The translations under genes were made by a program, and so were the position numbers. Shown piece after piece: positions 30,601-38,020 of a stretch of DNA of 64,000 nucleotides. Location: positions 1,054,001-1,118,000 of the forward strand of contig JADJDJ010000001.1 of the NCBI GenBank assembly GCA_016702745.1. Direction: 5' to 3'. Every line of letters starts with the position of its first letter. Position 1 is the stretch's first letter. The notes under the pieces were generated by a model, which did not search any database, was not told where the DNA came from, and saw nothing but the letters and a program-made list of their open reading frames with translations. Source of the stretch: Chitinophagaceae bacterium (GTDB taxonomy: Bacteria > Bacteroidota > Bacteroidia > Chitinophagales > Chitinophagaceae).

Positions 30601-30899
30601 GCTGTTTTCAGGCTGATGCCCACGGCACCATCACCGGGCTTAATCTCTTCAGTCTGGTAACCCACATAGGTTACCTGTAATGTTTCCCCGGGGTTCATCT
30701 TTAAAGTGAACTTACCATTGGCGTCCGTCTGGGTGATACGCTTGGTACCTTTCACCCTGACCGTAACACCGGCTAACGGGGTCTTGTTGTCTTCGGATAA
30801 AATAGTACCGGTAACGGTTCTTTCCTGTGCCAGCAAGCTTAGTGGCAGCAGGAACATCACCAGAGCCAAACCAAAGAGCAATCGGAGCGTTTTTCTCAT
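27693..30899 (-). CDS. SusC/RagA TonB-linked outer-membrane transporter
   Basis: A 1068-residue TonB-dependent receptor importing a bound ligand across the outer membrane. Order of domains: signal peptide (LLFGLALVMFLLPLSLLAQ), CarboxypepD-regulatory-like domain (LAGVTVRVKGTKRITQTDAN), plug domain with the SusC signature (LQVTYVGYQTEEI; VVVTALDQKRNPRELGFAVQ; FVIDGIIMDNSS; VLKGPEATALYGSQASSGAI), then a 22-strand barrel ending in an aromatic residue (VSVNVGIRAGF). It is intact despite its length. Followed by susD and a DUF4397 lipoprotein; preceded by a DeoR-type regulator. No glycoside hydrolase is nearby, so the substrate may not be a polysaccharide. Confidence 0.96.
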   Translation of the reverse strand: MRKTLRLLFGLALVMFLLPLSLLAQERTVTGTILSEDNKTPLAGVTVRVKGTKRITQTDANGKFTLKMNPGETLQVTYVGYQTEEIKPGDGAVGISLKTADNMLGEVVVTALDQKRNPRELGFAVQKLDGAEVAETQRENFLNGLGGRVAGLTITPTSGAAGASSQIVLRGFNSMALDNQPLFVIDGIIMDNSSINESGGGASLGLVETSARNINQTANRNTDYTNRMADINPNDIETITVLKGPEATALYGSQASSGAIVITTKKGKADGKFAVNYDNSFRFSKLTRFPEYSNKFSPGQNGLPENVFLYFGPEYAANTQKFDNVRNFFQTAFTHNHNLTAEYGKKNMTFRFSGSFLDQEGIAPENNYKRYSLKLTNNTKIGKFLEITPSITFIHSNNDKPKRGAGGYLLNLMIWPSTDDARDYLSGSGGKKLLYAAAPNSEIDNPFFNVNFNRGYDETNRYIATLGVNITPFKWLSISGRFGYDRFKSEGWSFFHPLSAILGRGTGGQQDNYYREYNGYNHTITATAKKSLGKFNFRLMGGTMWQDYKTQMYSVYGTNIVDSVNGQGQMVKNLQVISMDQIRQQMGDSSTTRATTRLRLNRGLLPPGGLYNYVLSRQLAFFGEFAVNYKNYIFLAYTHRFETSSIFPKDFRNYNYPAGSLSIIVSDMIPSLKKNNTLSYLKLRGSLASTARSSSPYANQSIFNNVTSSGGGFAYGFTNNNQFLEPEIQQTREMGFEVRMFRSRVGLDVTHYNTLNEKQIAENFRASYGTGYVLNTINVGSTRNKGLEIGLDVTLIKKTNFTWNTRFNFNKMRNEVVSLPANVPEFYISDTWLYGNARGGLVTGGPTTAITSYGYSRNAAGDILINPANGLPVIDANFRVRGDRNPDFTLGWVNNFKYKNWTLNFVWDLKVGGDIFNATDMYLTLQGVSKRTLDRYTPRVIQGVLNDGFQNSSNPTRNTISIIPAYSQGYYTLLPEEEFIEKDVNWFRMRDITLRYNFSENMIKRMGFLKTASFFITANDLILMTNYTGSDPSVNGNTSGTRGVGGFGFDYGNVPAPVSVNVGIRAGF

Positions 30900-30974
30900 A
30901 GCTGTTTTTTTTATGATTGAATAAGCAGTTCCAGTTTAAAAAATCAAGAAACAAAAAACAAGTTCCAAAAAAAT

Positions 30975-31065
30975 ACAAAATTCGAAATTCAAAATAACCC
31001 GCCTTCGCCAAGGCTTCGGCTTCATAAGAATGTCTCAATATCATAATATCTCAATATCCTATCTC
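30975..31065. repeat. REP-like and AATATC word island between susC and the DeoR gene
   Basis: Contains AATTCGAAATTC words, a CCCGCCTTCGCCAAGGCTTC REP-like motif (from 30998), and CAATATCATAATATCTCAA words immediately 3' of the DeoR-family gene. The same arrangement (REP-like motif plus AATATCC words) recurs at 32.6 kb. Confidence 0.65.
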
Positions 31066-31068
31066 CCT

Positions 31069-31818
31069 CTACATCACTTCCAAACCCGCCTTAACGTAAG
31101 CTTGCATCAAAGCGTTGTCCGGGTCCAGTTCGGTGATCAGCATATCTATATCTTCCAGTCCGCAAACCCGGATGGGTTGAACGGTATTCACTTTTTCGGC
31201 AATGCTCAGGCAGACCACCTTTTTAGAAGACTCAATCATGGCCTTCTTTAGCTGCACCACTTCCCAATCATTGTCTGTGATTCCATGCTCGATATCTATC
31301 GCATTGGTACCCAGGAAGCAGATATCGGCCTTTACTTCCTTGATTTTGGCAATAGCCTGGGAGCCTACTGTTATTTTAGAGTTCTTGGATATCTTATCTC
31401 CGATCAGGATGACTTCAATATTGGGATGATGCATGTATTCCAGGATAACAGGAATACTGCCGGAAATAAAAGTGGCTTTTAACTGATGGGGGAGCATCCG
31501 GGCCAGTTCAATGATCGTTGTTCCCCCGCTGGTCAGCACAAACATTCCGTTCCCAATTAAGCTAATGGCTTTTTGGGCGATCTTTTTCTTCTGGTTCTGG
31601 GAATACACACCGTTAGAGGGGAAATAGACATGATTGAAAGATGGGGAGAGGGCTCCTCCATGCACTTTAATGATCTTACCCTCATCGGCCAGTTCCTGCA
31701 AATCCCGGCGAATCGTGTCTTCCGACACATTGATTTCCGTGCAAAGTGAGGACGACAACACTTTATTGTGCAGGTTCACCTGGTGTAAAATATATGCTTG
31801 GCGCTCTTTTTTGAGCAT
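31069..31818 (-). CDS. DeoR/GlpR family transcriptional regulator
   Basis: A 249-residue repressor-type regulator. The N-terminal winged helix-turn-helix at residues 1-55 carries the DeoR signature (VSEDTIRRDLQELADEGKII followed by KVHGGA). The C-terminal sugar-phosphate sensor (DeoRC) has VLTSGGTTIIELARMLP, EVILIGDKISKNSKITVGSQ, and CFLGTNAIDIEHGITDND. Such proteins usually bind a phosphorylated sugar and repress catabolic genes. It lies directly upstream of susC in the same orientation, making it the best candidate regulator of the susCD operon, though DeoR proteins are not the usual PUL regulators. The start at 31818 is well supported by the MLKKERQ N-terminus. Confidence 0.93.
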   Translation of the reverse strand: MLKKERQAYILHQVNLHNKVLSSSLCTEINVSEDTIRRDLQELADEGKIIKVHGGALSPSFNHVYFPSNGVYSQNQKKKIAQKAISLIGNGMFVLTSGGTTIIELARMLPHQLKATFISGSIPVILEYMHHPNIEVILIGDKISKNSKITVGSQAIAKIKEVKADICFLGTNAIDIEHGITDNDWEVVQLKKAMIESSKKVVCLSIAEKVNTVQPIRVCGLEDIDMLITELDPDNALMQAYVKAGLEVM

Positions 31819-31922
31819 CAGTTAAATTTTGGTGACTAAAAATAAGGGAAATTCCTGCATAAAAACGCAGAAACCGGAAAATATTTGCAAGGATGTGGAT
31901 AGCTGGTGGGTATCAAAAACAA

Positions 31923-31965
31923 ACCCCGGTACCTTCCTTTGATTTACAAAGAATGGTAACGGGGT
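31923..31965 (-). terminator. Probable terminator after the 31990 gene
   Basis: An imperfect 19-bp stem (ACCCCGTTACCATTCTTTG pairing with its near complement, three mismatches) followed in the minus direction by TTTGTTTTTG, placed 25 bases after the beta-barrel protein gene. Confidence 0.6.
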
Positions 31966-31989
31966 CTGCCGTCCGTGTCCATAGAGAAA

Positions 31990-32478
31990 TTACTTCCCGA
32001 AAGTGAACCTGGCGGTAAAACCAATGGCTGCCGGTTCAAAGTTGATATCATTGACCAGGTTTAACTCTGGTTTCCAGTCGAGGGAGATATTCAAAGGAAT
32101 ATTATTGAACTTATAATCCAGCCCGATCACCCCCTGGGCACCGAAATTGGCGTCCGTGCCTTCCTTCCCGGTATTGGTGTTCAGTTTCTTTACAAAGCCG
32201 ATATAACCTCCACCACCATAAAACCAGGTCAGGCCCTCAGGGTTCAGCGGTTTGTGAAATTCCAGCAAAGCACCCAAGGCCAGCGGATCACCAAAGGTGA
32301 AAAGGGCTTCAATGGCTGTTTTGTCTGATATGAATTGCTTAAAGGATACAGAATTGTTCTGCATGGCGTTGGAACTGCTCAGACGAACACCCAGGGCCGT
32401 TTTATAACCCTGTGCTGAAGCGGTATAAAAAGAACCAGTTATCAGGACAACAAGGGTAGCTACAATGATTTTCTTCAT
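31990..32478 (-). CDS. Small outer-membrane beta-barrel protein
   Basis: A 162-residue exported protein. Signal peptide residues 1-22 (IIVATLVVLITGSFYTASAQ). The remainder alternates hydrophobic and polar residues in short strands (KTALGVRLSSSN; AIEALFTFGDPLALGALLEF; FYGGGGYIGFV; GVIGLDYKFNNIPLNISLDW) and ends FTARFTFGK, typical of OmpW/OmpX-like eight-stranded barrels of Bacteroidota. Function unknown. It stands alone, with its own terminator downstream and a repeat island upstream. Confidence 0.82.
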   Translation of the reverse strand: MKKIIVATLVVLITGSFYTASAQGYKTALGVRLSSSNAMQNNSVSFKQFISDKTAIEALFTFGDPLALGALLEFHKPLNPEGLTWFYGGGGYIGFVKKLNTNTGKEGTDANFGAQGVIGLDYKFNNIPLNISLDWKPELNLVNDINFEPAAIGFTARFTFGK

Positions 32479-32554
32479 GATGGATGATTTAGTTCAACAT
32501 GTAAACGAAAAATAGTGCCAGCAATGTTTAAAGGAAATGTAAAAATTCAGTCTT

Positions 32555-32690
32555 TAGTCATTAGTCGAGAGTCGGGAGTAAATACTGAATTGGGGAATAC
32601 CCAATACCCAATATCCAATACCCGCCTTCGCTAAAGCTTCGGCGGGCGACCCAATATCCGAATATCTTAATATCCTAATATCCTTTCTTT
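32555..32690. repeat. Compound repeat island with a REP-like palindrome
   Basis: From 5' to 3': AGTCGAGAGTCGGGAGT words, then CCCAATACCCAATATCC words, a REP-like hairpin (CCCGCCTTCGCTAAAGC then TTCGGCGGG, 32621-32646), then AATATCCGAATATCTTAA words. It abuts the stop codon of the OstA-like gene at 32691. Confidence 0.75.
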
Positions 32691-34615
32691 TTAAAAAAGA
32701 TCATACTTCGTCTTCGGTCTCTTTGCATCCAGCCAGCGGAAACCAGGTAAGCGCATTTCAGAAGGTTGTTTTTGCCGGATCGGCCAGATGGTGCCGGTTA
32801 CCTGTGTGCGGAAGACCACTTTAAACAGTTCTTTATCGCGGAAATAAGTATCCAGTATATCAGCTTTTGATTCATTGATGCCGGTATAGGCACTGTCTTC
32901 ATCCTGTATAAAATAGATACAGGCCGCATCCCCGGCTGATCTCACCGAATCTATATTTCCATCCGTAAACCAGCCATCGAGGCGATTTGATTTGACCTGG
33001 TTATAAATTCCGGGCTCCAGCTGATTCACAAGGAAACTGTTCTCAAATGCCTTGAGCCGGTCCGCTTTTTTATTTTTGGTAAAGAGCAGGAGGGTGTCTC
33101 CTGTGATCTGACTTTCCTTGGCCCATACAATCGGATTTTGATATAAACGGAATACAGAATCCTGAAAAGAATAGAACAGACTGTCACTGACCGCCTGCAG
33201 GGAATCAGAAAATATTTTCACATTGCGGTAAGCCTCCAGATAGCGGTTGGTGCTGTCTTTTTTATTTAGATTCATCACCCTTGTTCCCCTGATGGTATCT
33301 TTTACCACCGTATCCTTTCCTGCCAGTTTTGTTAAATCAGTTTTTTGCTTCATTACTGAGTCAGTACTCACATTTTTCTTTACAGTTAATGAATCAGTCT
33401 TTACCGGTTGGCTCCTGGTACTATCCGGATTTGATTTAGCTAAAACCAAACTGTCAGTAACCGGTTTAGTAGTCAATGAATCAGCTCCCGGTTTCTTTTG
33501 TTGTTTTGTCAATGAATCAGTTCCTGGTTTCTTCAGCAGTACAGAATCAGCAGCCAGCTTCGCCTGTTGAATAGAATCCTGCCGGGCCAATTCTTTTCTT
33601 CTGATTTCACGGGCCTCATATAAATCGGTGAGACGTGCAGAGAATAACGTATCAGCGGTGATATATATGGAATCATTATCCTGCTTAATGATCATCAGCG
33701 GCTTGTTGGTGGCCAGGGTTCTTTCATTTTTACTATCATTAATAATAATACCCGCAATGATGGTCGTGCCTTGTGCCGAATCTACCACTACCGCATTACC
33801 GGTCATGGTGGTGATACCCGATTCCTCATCTCTTTTGATATTATTGGCTGTGTACCTTCTGGGTCCATCCTTGATAATCGGTCTTTGCCCGAATTCCGCC
33901 TTTCCTTTTGCCAGATCATAATACCCTTCCTTTGTTTCAATCTCCCTTCCGCTGCTATCCTTAATATAGGTTTGAGCAATGAAACGGGTCATCTGACTCT
34001 GGGTATTATACAGCAGGGAATCCGTTCGGATGGTATAAGCCGGATCTATCAGGAGTACATTCTTTTTAAAATATACATCATGCAGATCGGCGTAGTAAAA
34101 TCCTTCCTGACTGGTAAGAATCGTTTTTTTATTTATCACTTTTCCGCCATGGAGATAGGTACCGATACTGGTAGTCATATCATATTCAAGATCCGGGGTG
34201 GTAAGCGTCCCTTGCCATCCGTGAGTCTGACACCGCCATCCAGAAAAGCAATTCTTTTCTGAATCAGATAACGGAGATGACTGGAATACACATGAACCGT
34301 ATCCGCATCATTGATATGTACATTTCCCCAGGCTTCAAATGTCTGGGTGCGGTTATTGATCACACAACTGTCGCAAAAAAGGGCAGTACCCTGCTTTAAT
34401 TTTACTGTTCCTGCCAGAATTGTTAATTGAGTGGAATCATCGACTTTCCGGAATTCCAGTTTACGTACACCCGGTAAAATTTCCACATTGACGAGGCTGT
34501 CAGATGCGGGTCCCGGACCCATGCCCGTAACGGGTTGCTGGGCACTGACGGTATAAGTCAGGACCAGTAACAGGAGGAGCAGCCATTGGCGTGAATAGTA
34601 ACAGTAAAGCTTCAT
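32691..34615 (-). CDS. OstA-like lipopolysaccharide-transport protein (one frameshift)
   Basis: Periplasmic protein with OstA/LptA-type beta-jellyroll repeats, likely handling lipopolysaccharide on its way to the outer membrane. Signal peptide (LLLLLLVLTYTVSAQ) then repeated strand motifs (LTILAGTVKLKQGTALFCDS; AWGNVHINDADTVHVYSSHL; GKVINKKTILTSQEGFYYAD; TMTGNAVVVDSAQGTTIIAG). A Ser/Thr/Lys-rich low-complexity linker (SLTKQQKKPGADSLTTKPVT) fills the middle. The frame breaks at about 34204 (one A missing); restoring it gives GKGTLTTPDLEYDMTTSIGT and joins 34175-34615 with 32691-34178 into about 641 residues. It follows the MlaD-like gene by three bases; an LptD-like gene lies in the same neighbourhood, supporting the LPS-export role. 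Confidence 0.87.
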
Positions 34616-34618
34616 CTG

Positions 34619-35617
34619 CTATTTGACAGTGTCTTTCGGAAGGGGCGAAGTTAATGCCCCGCCCTTGTCTTTTCTGCCAAAGATGGATAAATTAACGTAG
34701 CGTTTGGGGTGTGTACGCAGATCGTCCAGCAGGACTTCCAGGCTTAACACAGCATTGGAAAGATTATCATAGAGTTTACGGTCATTAACCAACGCACCCA
34801 GGGTGCCATCCTTGCTTTCGATCTTGGTGAGTATTCCTTTAAACTGTTTGATGGTACCATTTAATTCGTCAATCGTGGGTTGTAATTCCAGTGCAGCCAG
34901 TTTCTCCGATGCTTTTTTGGCATTGCCTACAGTGGCATTGATATCTTCTGTATTTTTCTTCAGACTGGCTGTCAGTTCTTCTGTATTTTTCAGGGTTTGA
35001 GCCAGTGATCCGGTGGTTGGATTCAGTAAACCATTCAGGTGACTGCTGGCCTGGTTCAGATTGGCCAGTGTCTGGGCAATCGCATCCTGATTATTCGCGC
35101 TCAGTAATTTATTGACATTGCCCATCACCTGATCCAGGGTATCAAGGGTACTGCGAACCTTGGTAAGGGTAGGGGTCAGCTGGGCTTTTACATCATCCAG
35201 GATACCCACATCTACACGGGTCGTCAGGGTATCACCGGGTTTCAGGAATTCTTTACTGCTTCCTTTTTCGATTACAATATAGGAGGCGCCAACTAATGGG
35301 GAGGAGATCATGGCTTTGGAATCAACCGGAATATTTACATCCTGGCTTAAATTAATTGTAGCTACAATACCAGTCATATCCTTGTCTTTGGCCTCGAGGG
35401 TAAATACACTCCCAATCACATAGCCATTAATCTTTACTTCGTTTGATTTGGAAAGCGAGCCCAGATCTGTAAACACAGCATAGATCTTTCTGCTTTTTTT
35501 AAACAAATCCTTACCCTTCAGAAAATTGAATCCCAGGATCAGGATCGTAAGTGCCGAAATGGTAATGATGCCGACTTTTGTTTCGTTGCTGACCTTCATT
35601 AGGTTAAGTTTAACCAA
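34619..35617 (-). CDS. MlaD family (MCE domain) lipid-transport protein
   Basis: Inner-membrane-anchored MCE protein; the family forms rings that shuttle phospholipids between membranes. One N-terminal membrane helix (residues 12-30, ITISALTILILGFNFLKG), the MCE domain (VFTDLGSLSKSNEVKINGY; GIVATINLSQDVNIPVDSKA; LVGASYIVIEKGS), then a long helical region with repeated heptads (TLANLNQASSHLNGLL; LKNTEELTASLKKNTEDINA). The start at 35617 (MVKLNLMKVSNET) or at 35599 (MKVSNETKVG) are both possible; the latter resembles homologues. Part of the envelope gene cluster, immediately upstream of the OstA-like gene. Confidence 0.92.
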   Translation of the reverse strand: MVKLNLMKVSNETKVGIITISALTILILGFNFLKGKDLFKKSRKIYAVFTDLGSLSKSNEVKINGYVIGSVFTLEAKDKDMTGIVATINLSQDVNIPVDSKAMISSPLVGASYIVIEKGSSKEFLKPGDTLTTRVDVGILDDVKAQLTPTLTKVRSTLDTLDQVMGNVNKLLSANNQDAIAQTLANLNQASSHLNGLLNPTTGSLAQTLKNTEELTASLKKNTEDINATVGNAKKASEKLAALELQPTIDELNGTIKQFKGILTKIESKDGTLGALVNDRKLYDNLSNAVLSLEVLLDDLRTHPKRYVNLSIFGRKDKGGALTSPLPKDTVK

Positions 35618-35639
35618 AGTTGGTTTAAGAGGGCAAATT

Positions 35640-35800
35640 AAGGAAATAAGTCCGGAAGACCGAATCCGGATAGCTATCTGGTCTGCAAGTCGGAAAGACC
35701 TGAAGCTCGAAAGAAGGTATCTGGCAATGACCGCCCTTTTCTATTTAATAAACGCTGCTTGACTCTGGACTCATGACTCAAGACTCTCGACTTCTTAAAA
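35640..35800. repeat. Word-repeat island overlapping the amidase 3' end
   Basis: Two word types: AGTCCGGAAGACCG / GTCGGAAAGACC (35648-35705) and GACTCTGGACTCATGACTC (35760-35800). The frame of the neighbouring amidase reads through this DNA, producing about 43 extra residues. Confidence 0.7.
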
Positions 35801-36786
35801 ACCCTTCTTCCCTCCTCCTTATCCTTCTCCTCGCTCTTCTTTTCCAGCTTCTCCTTGTATTTCTTAAATGCCTCGAAAATATTCTTTACAATCTCTCTTT
35901 GCCCCTCTTCACTTGCCATATATTGTTCTTCTTCGGTATTGGAAATAAAACCGATTTCGATCAGGATACTCGGCATTCCTGTGGCCTGCAGCACCCAGAT
36001 CCCTTTATCATTTCTTTGTTTAACACCCCGGTCAACCCGGCCGGCATCTTTAAATTGTTCCTGTACTTCACTGGCCAGTTCCAGGCTCTTGCGGAAATAG
36101 TTCTGGGCATAAATCAGCATCCTTGCTTTTTCAACGGGATCACTGGGATCAGGCATCGCAAGGGTGGATGTGGAATCAATTTCCCCTGAATACTCATTGT
36201 TCTTGGTCACCGAGTTGATCTTGGAATCATTCTTATTCATGGCCCATACATAAGTCTCCGTGCCCTTTGCTTTGTTCTCTACATATACGTTTTCATACAC
36301 GTATTCGTAATAATTCTTTGTGTAGGTCTTTTTCCCTTTTTTATAGGTTTTGGTTCGCGGAATTTTATCTACCACTTTCCGCTCATACCACCCACCGGCT
36401 TTACGACCGGCGGAGTTGAGGTGAATAGCGATGAATAAATCTCCGCCCGACTGATTGGCCAGGTTGGCCCTGTATTTTAATCCCGCATCAACAGTGGGTG
36501 AATTACCCGGAACAATATCGGTGGTTCGGGTATAAATAATTTTCATCTCAGGATAAACCTTGGCCAGTGTATCCCCCAATTTTTTGGATACCTGCAATGC
36601 AATGGCAGCCTCTGAAGTAAAACTTCCCCGGGCTCCGGGATCTATACCGCCATGTCCGGGGTCAATGATCAGGGTCCTGATTCCCTTACGGGCGGCAGGT
36701 TGGGCAAAACCAGCATACGTTAATGTCAATAGTCCGGCCAGTAGTAGCAGTTTGCTGCTTCTCAGCATAATGAGCAGTTTGATCAT
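35674..36786 (-). CDS. N-acetylmuramoyl-L-alanine amidase (3' end probably misread)
   Basis: Zinc-dependent amidase (LytC/AmiC type, Amidase_3) cleaving the bond between MurNAc and the stem peptide. Signal peptide (LLLAGLLTLTYAGFAQ), then zinc-site motifs: IIDPGHGGIDPGARG (first His), EAAIALQVSKKLGDTLAKV with Glu, FIAIHLNSAGRKAGG (second His) and the catalytic Glu in MPSILIEIGFISNTEEEQYM. A Lys-rich insertion (KTYKKGKKTYTKNYYEYVYE) lies before KGTETYVW. The last 43 or so residues are encoded by repeat words; one more T in the run at 35807-35811 would place a stop after RRVF (at about 35805), so the extension is probably an error. Paralogue of the next gene upstream. Confidence 0.9.
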   Translation of the reverse strand: MIKLLIMLRSSKLLLLAGLLTLTYAGFAQPAARKGIRTLIIDPGHGGIDPGARGSFTSEAAIALQVSKKLGDTLAKVYPEMKIIYTRTTDIVPGNSPTVDAGLKYRANLANQSGGDLFIAIHLNSAGRKAGGWYERKVVDKIPRTKTYKKGKKTYTKNYYEYVYENVYVENKAKGTETYVWAMNKNDSKINSVTKNNEYSGEIDSTSTLAMPDPSDPVEKARMLIYAQNYFRKSLELASEVQEQFKDAGRVDRGVKQRNDKGIWVLQATGMPSILIEIGFISNTEEEQYMASEEGQREIVKNIFEAFKKYKEKLEKKSEEKDKEEGRRVFKKSRVLSHESRVKQRLLNRKGRSLPDTFFRASGLSDLQTR

Positions 36787-36800
36787 AAATAATCAGGGAT

Positions 36801-37868
36801 TCAACGCCCGCGGCGCTGCATTTTCTCGTTATGGTCCACCATTTCAAGGAAGTTCTTCACACCGGCCTGGAACCCTTTTTTGGGATCCTTTTCCTTCTCC
36901 TTTTCCTTGTCATTATCTTTTTCATCCTTCAGGTTCTCTTCCTGTTTTTTCTCCAACCAGCCTGTATAATTTTTAAGTGCTGAAATGATACAACGGGAGA
37001 TTTCAGACTGGCCTTCATTGCTGTTCAGATAAGCTTCTTCTTCAGGATTGGTAATAAACCCGGTTTCAATCAGTACACTGGGCATGGCCGTGGCCTGTAA
37101 TACCCAGATCCCTACACCACGCTGACGAACATCACGGTCCACCCGTCCCACTTTTACAAATTCATCCTGAATCATCCCGGCAAAAGTGGCACTGCGCTTG
37201 AAATACTGTTTGGTCTTGAGCAAGGCCATGGCCACAAACTCAGGAGAGTTGATATCGAGCGCCCCATATTTCTCTTTATAATTTTCTTCCTGGAGCATGG
37301 AAGCATTTTCTCTGACCACCAGTTCCTTGTCATCCGTTTTATGAGCACCCCAGATATAAGTCTCCGTACCCTTGGCCTTGCTGGGTTCTGTCCAGTAACG
37401 GTATTGAGGTACTTCCTTTGTTTTCTTTTTCCTGTTCTTACCCTTTCCTACATAATAGGTCTGGGTCTTATACCCGACGATTTCAGATTTTCTTTGTCCG
37501 GGTGCAGCATTCACATGGATACAGATAAATATATCGCCCTTGTTTTCATTCGCAATATCTGCCCGGCGATACAGGGAAGTGATTTTTTCGGTAGGTCTTG
37601 TTTCCACTACTTTAATGTCCGGATATTCCCGGTTGATATCCTTGATTACCTTTTTTGAAATTGCCAGACAGATATCATCCTCCCAGGAATAAGAACCCTT
37701 TGCGCCATCATGGCCTCCGTTCTCCCGGATACCATGGCCTGCATCCACAATAATGGTTTTCAGCACAGGCTGCTTCTTTTTGGCCGGTTTTTTATCGGCC
37801 TGAATAAAAGAAAAAACGGTAAGGCAAACAGAAGGTATCAGGAAAAGAAGAAAGGTTCGTTTAATCAT
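36801..37868 (-). CDS. N-acetylmuramoyl-L-alanine amidase, second copy
   Basis: A 355-residue paralogue of the downstream amidase with the same order of parts: signal peptide (LLFLIPSVCLTVFSFIQA), zinc-site motifs IIVDAGHGIRENGGHDGAKG, DDICLAISKKVIKDINREY, FICIHVNAAPGQRKS, and the catalytic Glu in MPSVLIETGFITNPEEEAYL. It also has a Lys-rich insertion (GKGKNRKKKTKEVPQYRYWT) and a highly charged C-terminal linker (DEKDNDKEKEKEKDPKKG). The gap to the next amidase gene is 14 bases, so the pair is cotranscribed, probably with the MlaD-like and OstA-like genes. Its role in peptidoglycan turnover or division is family knowledge. Confidence 0.93.
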   Translation of the reverse strand: MIKRTFLLFLIPSVCLTVFSFIQADKKPAKKKQPVLKTIIVDAGHGIRENGGHDGAKGSYSWEDDICLAISKKVIKDINREYPDIKVVETRPTEKITSLYRRADIANENKGDIFICIHVNAAPGQRKSEIVGYKTQTYYVGKGKNRKKKTKEVPQYRYWTEPSKAKGTETYIWGAHKTDDKELVVRENASMLQEENYKEKYGALDINSPEFVAMALLKTKQYFKRSATFAGMIQDEFVKVGRVDRDVRQRGVGIWVLQATAMPSVLIETGFITNPEEEAYLNSNEGQSEISRCIISALKNYTGWLEKKQEENLKDEKDNDKEKEKEKDPKKGFQAGVKNFLEMVDHNEKMQRRGR

Positions 37869-38020
37869 GCGCTGCTTTTTGTGGGTCTTCGGAATAATAT
37901 TGGATCAGATAATGGCCACCGGCGTTGCGGCCGGTTCAAATTTTAAAGCTCATTTCACAAATTGTTTCAATGCCCATCTAACAACGGGAGGCATAATGAT
38001 TTACATTTGCCCGTTACCTG

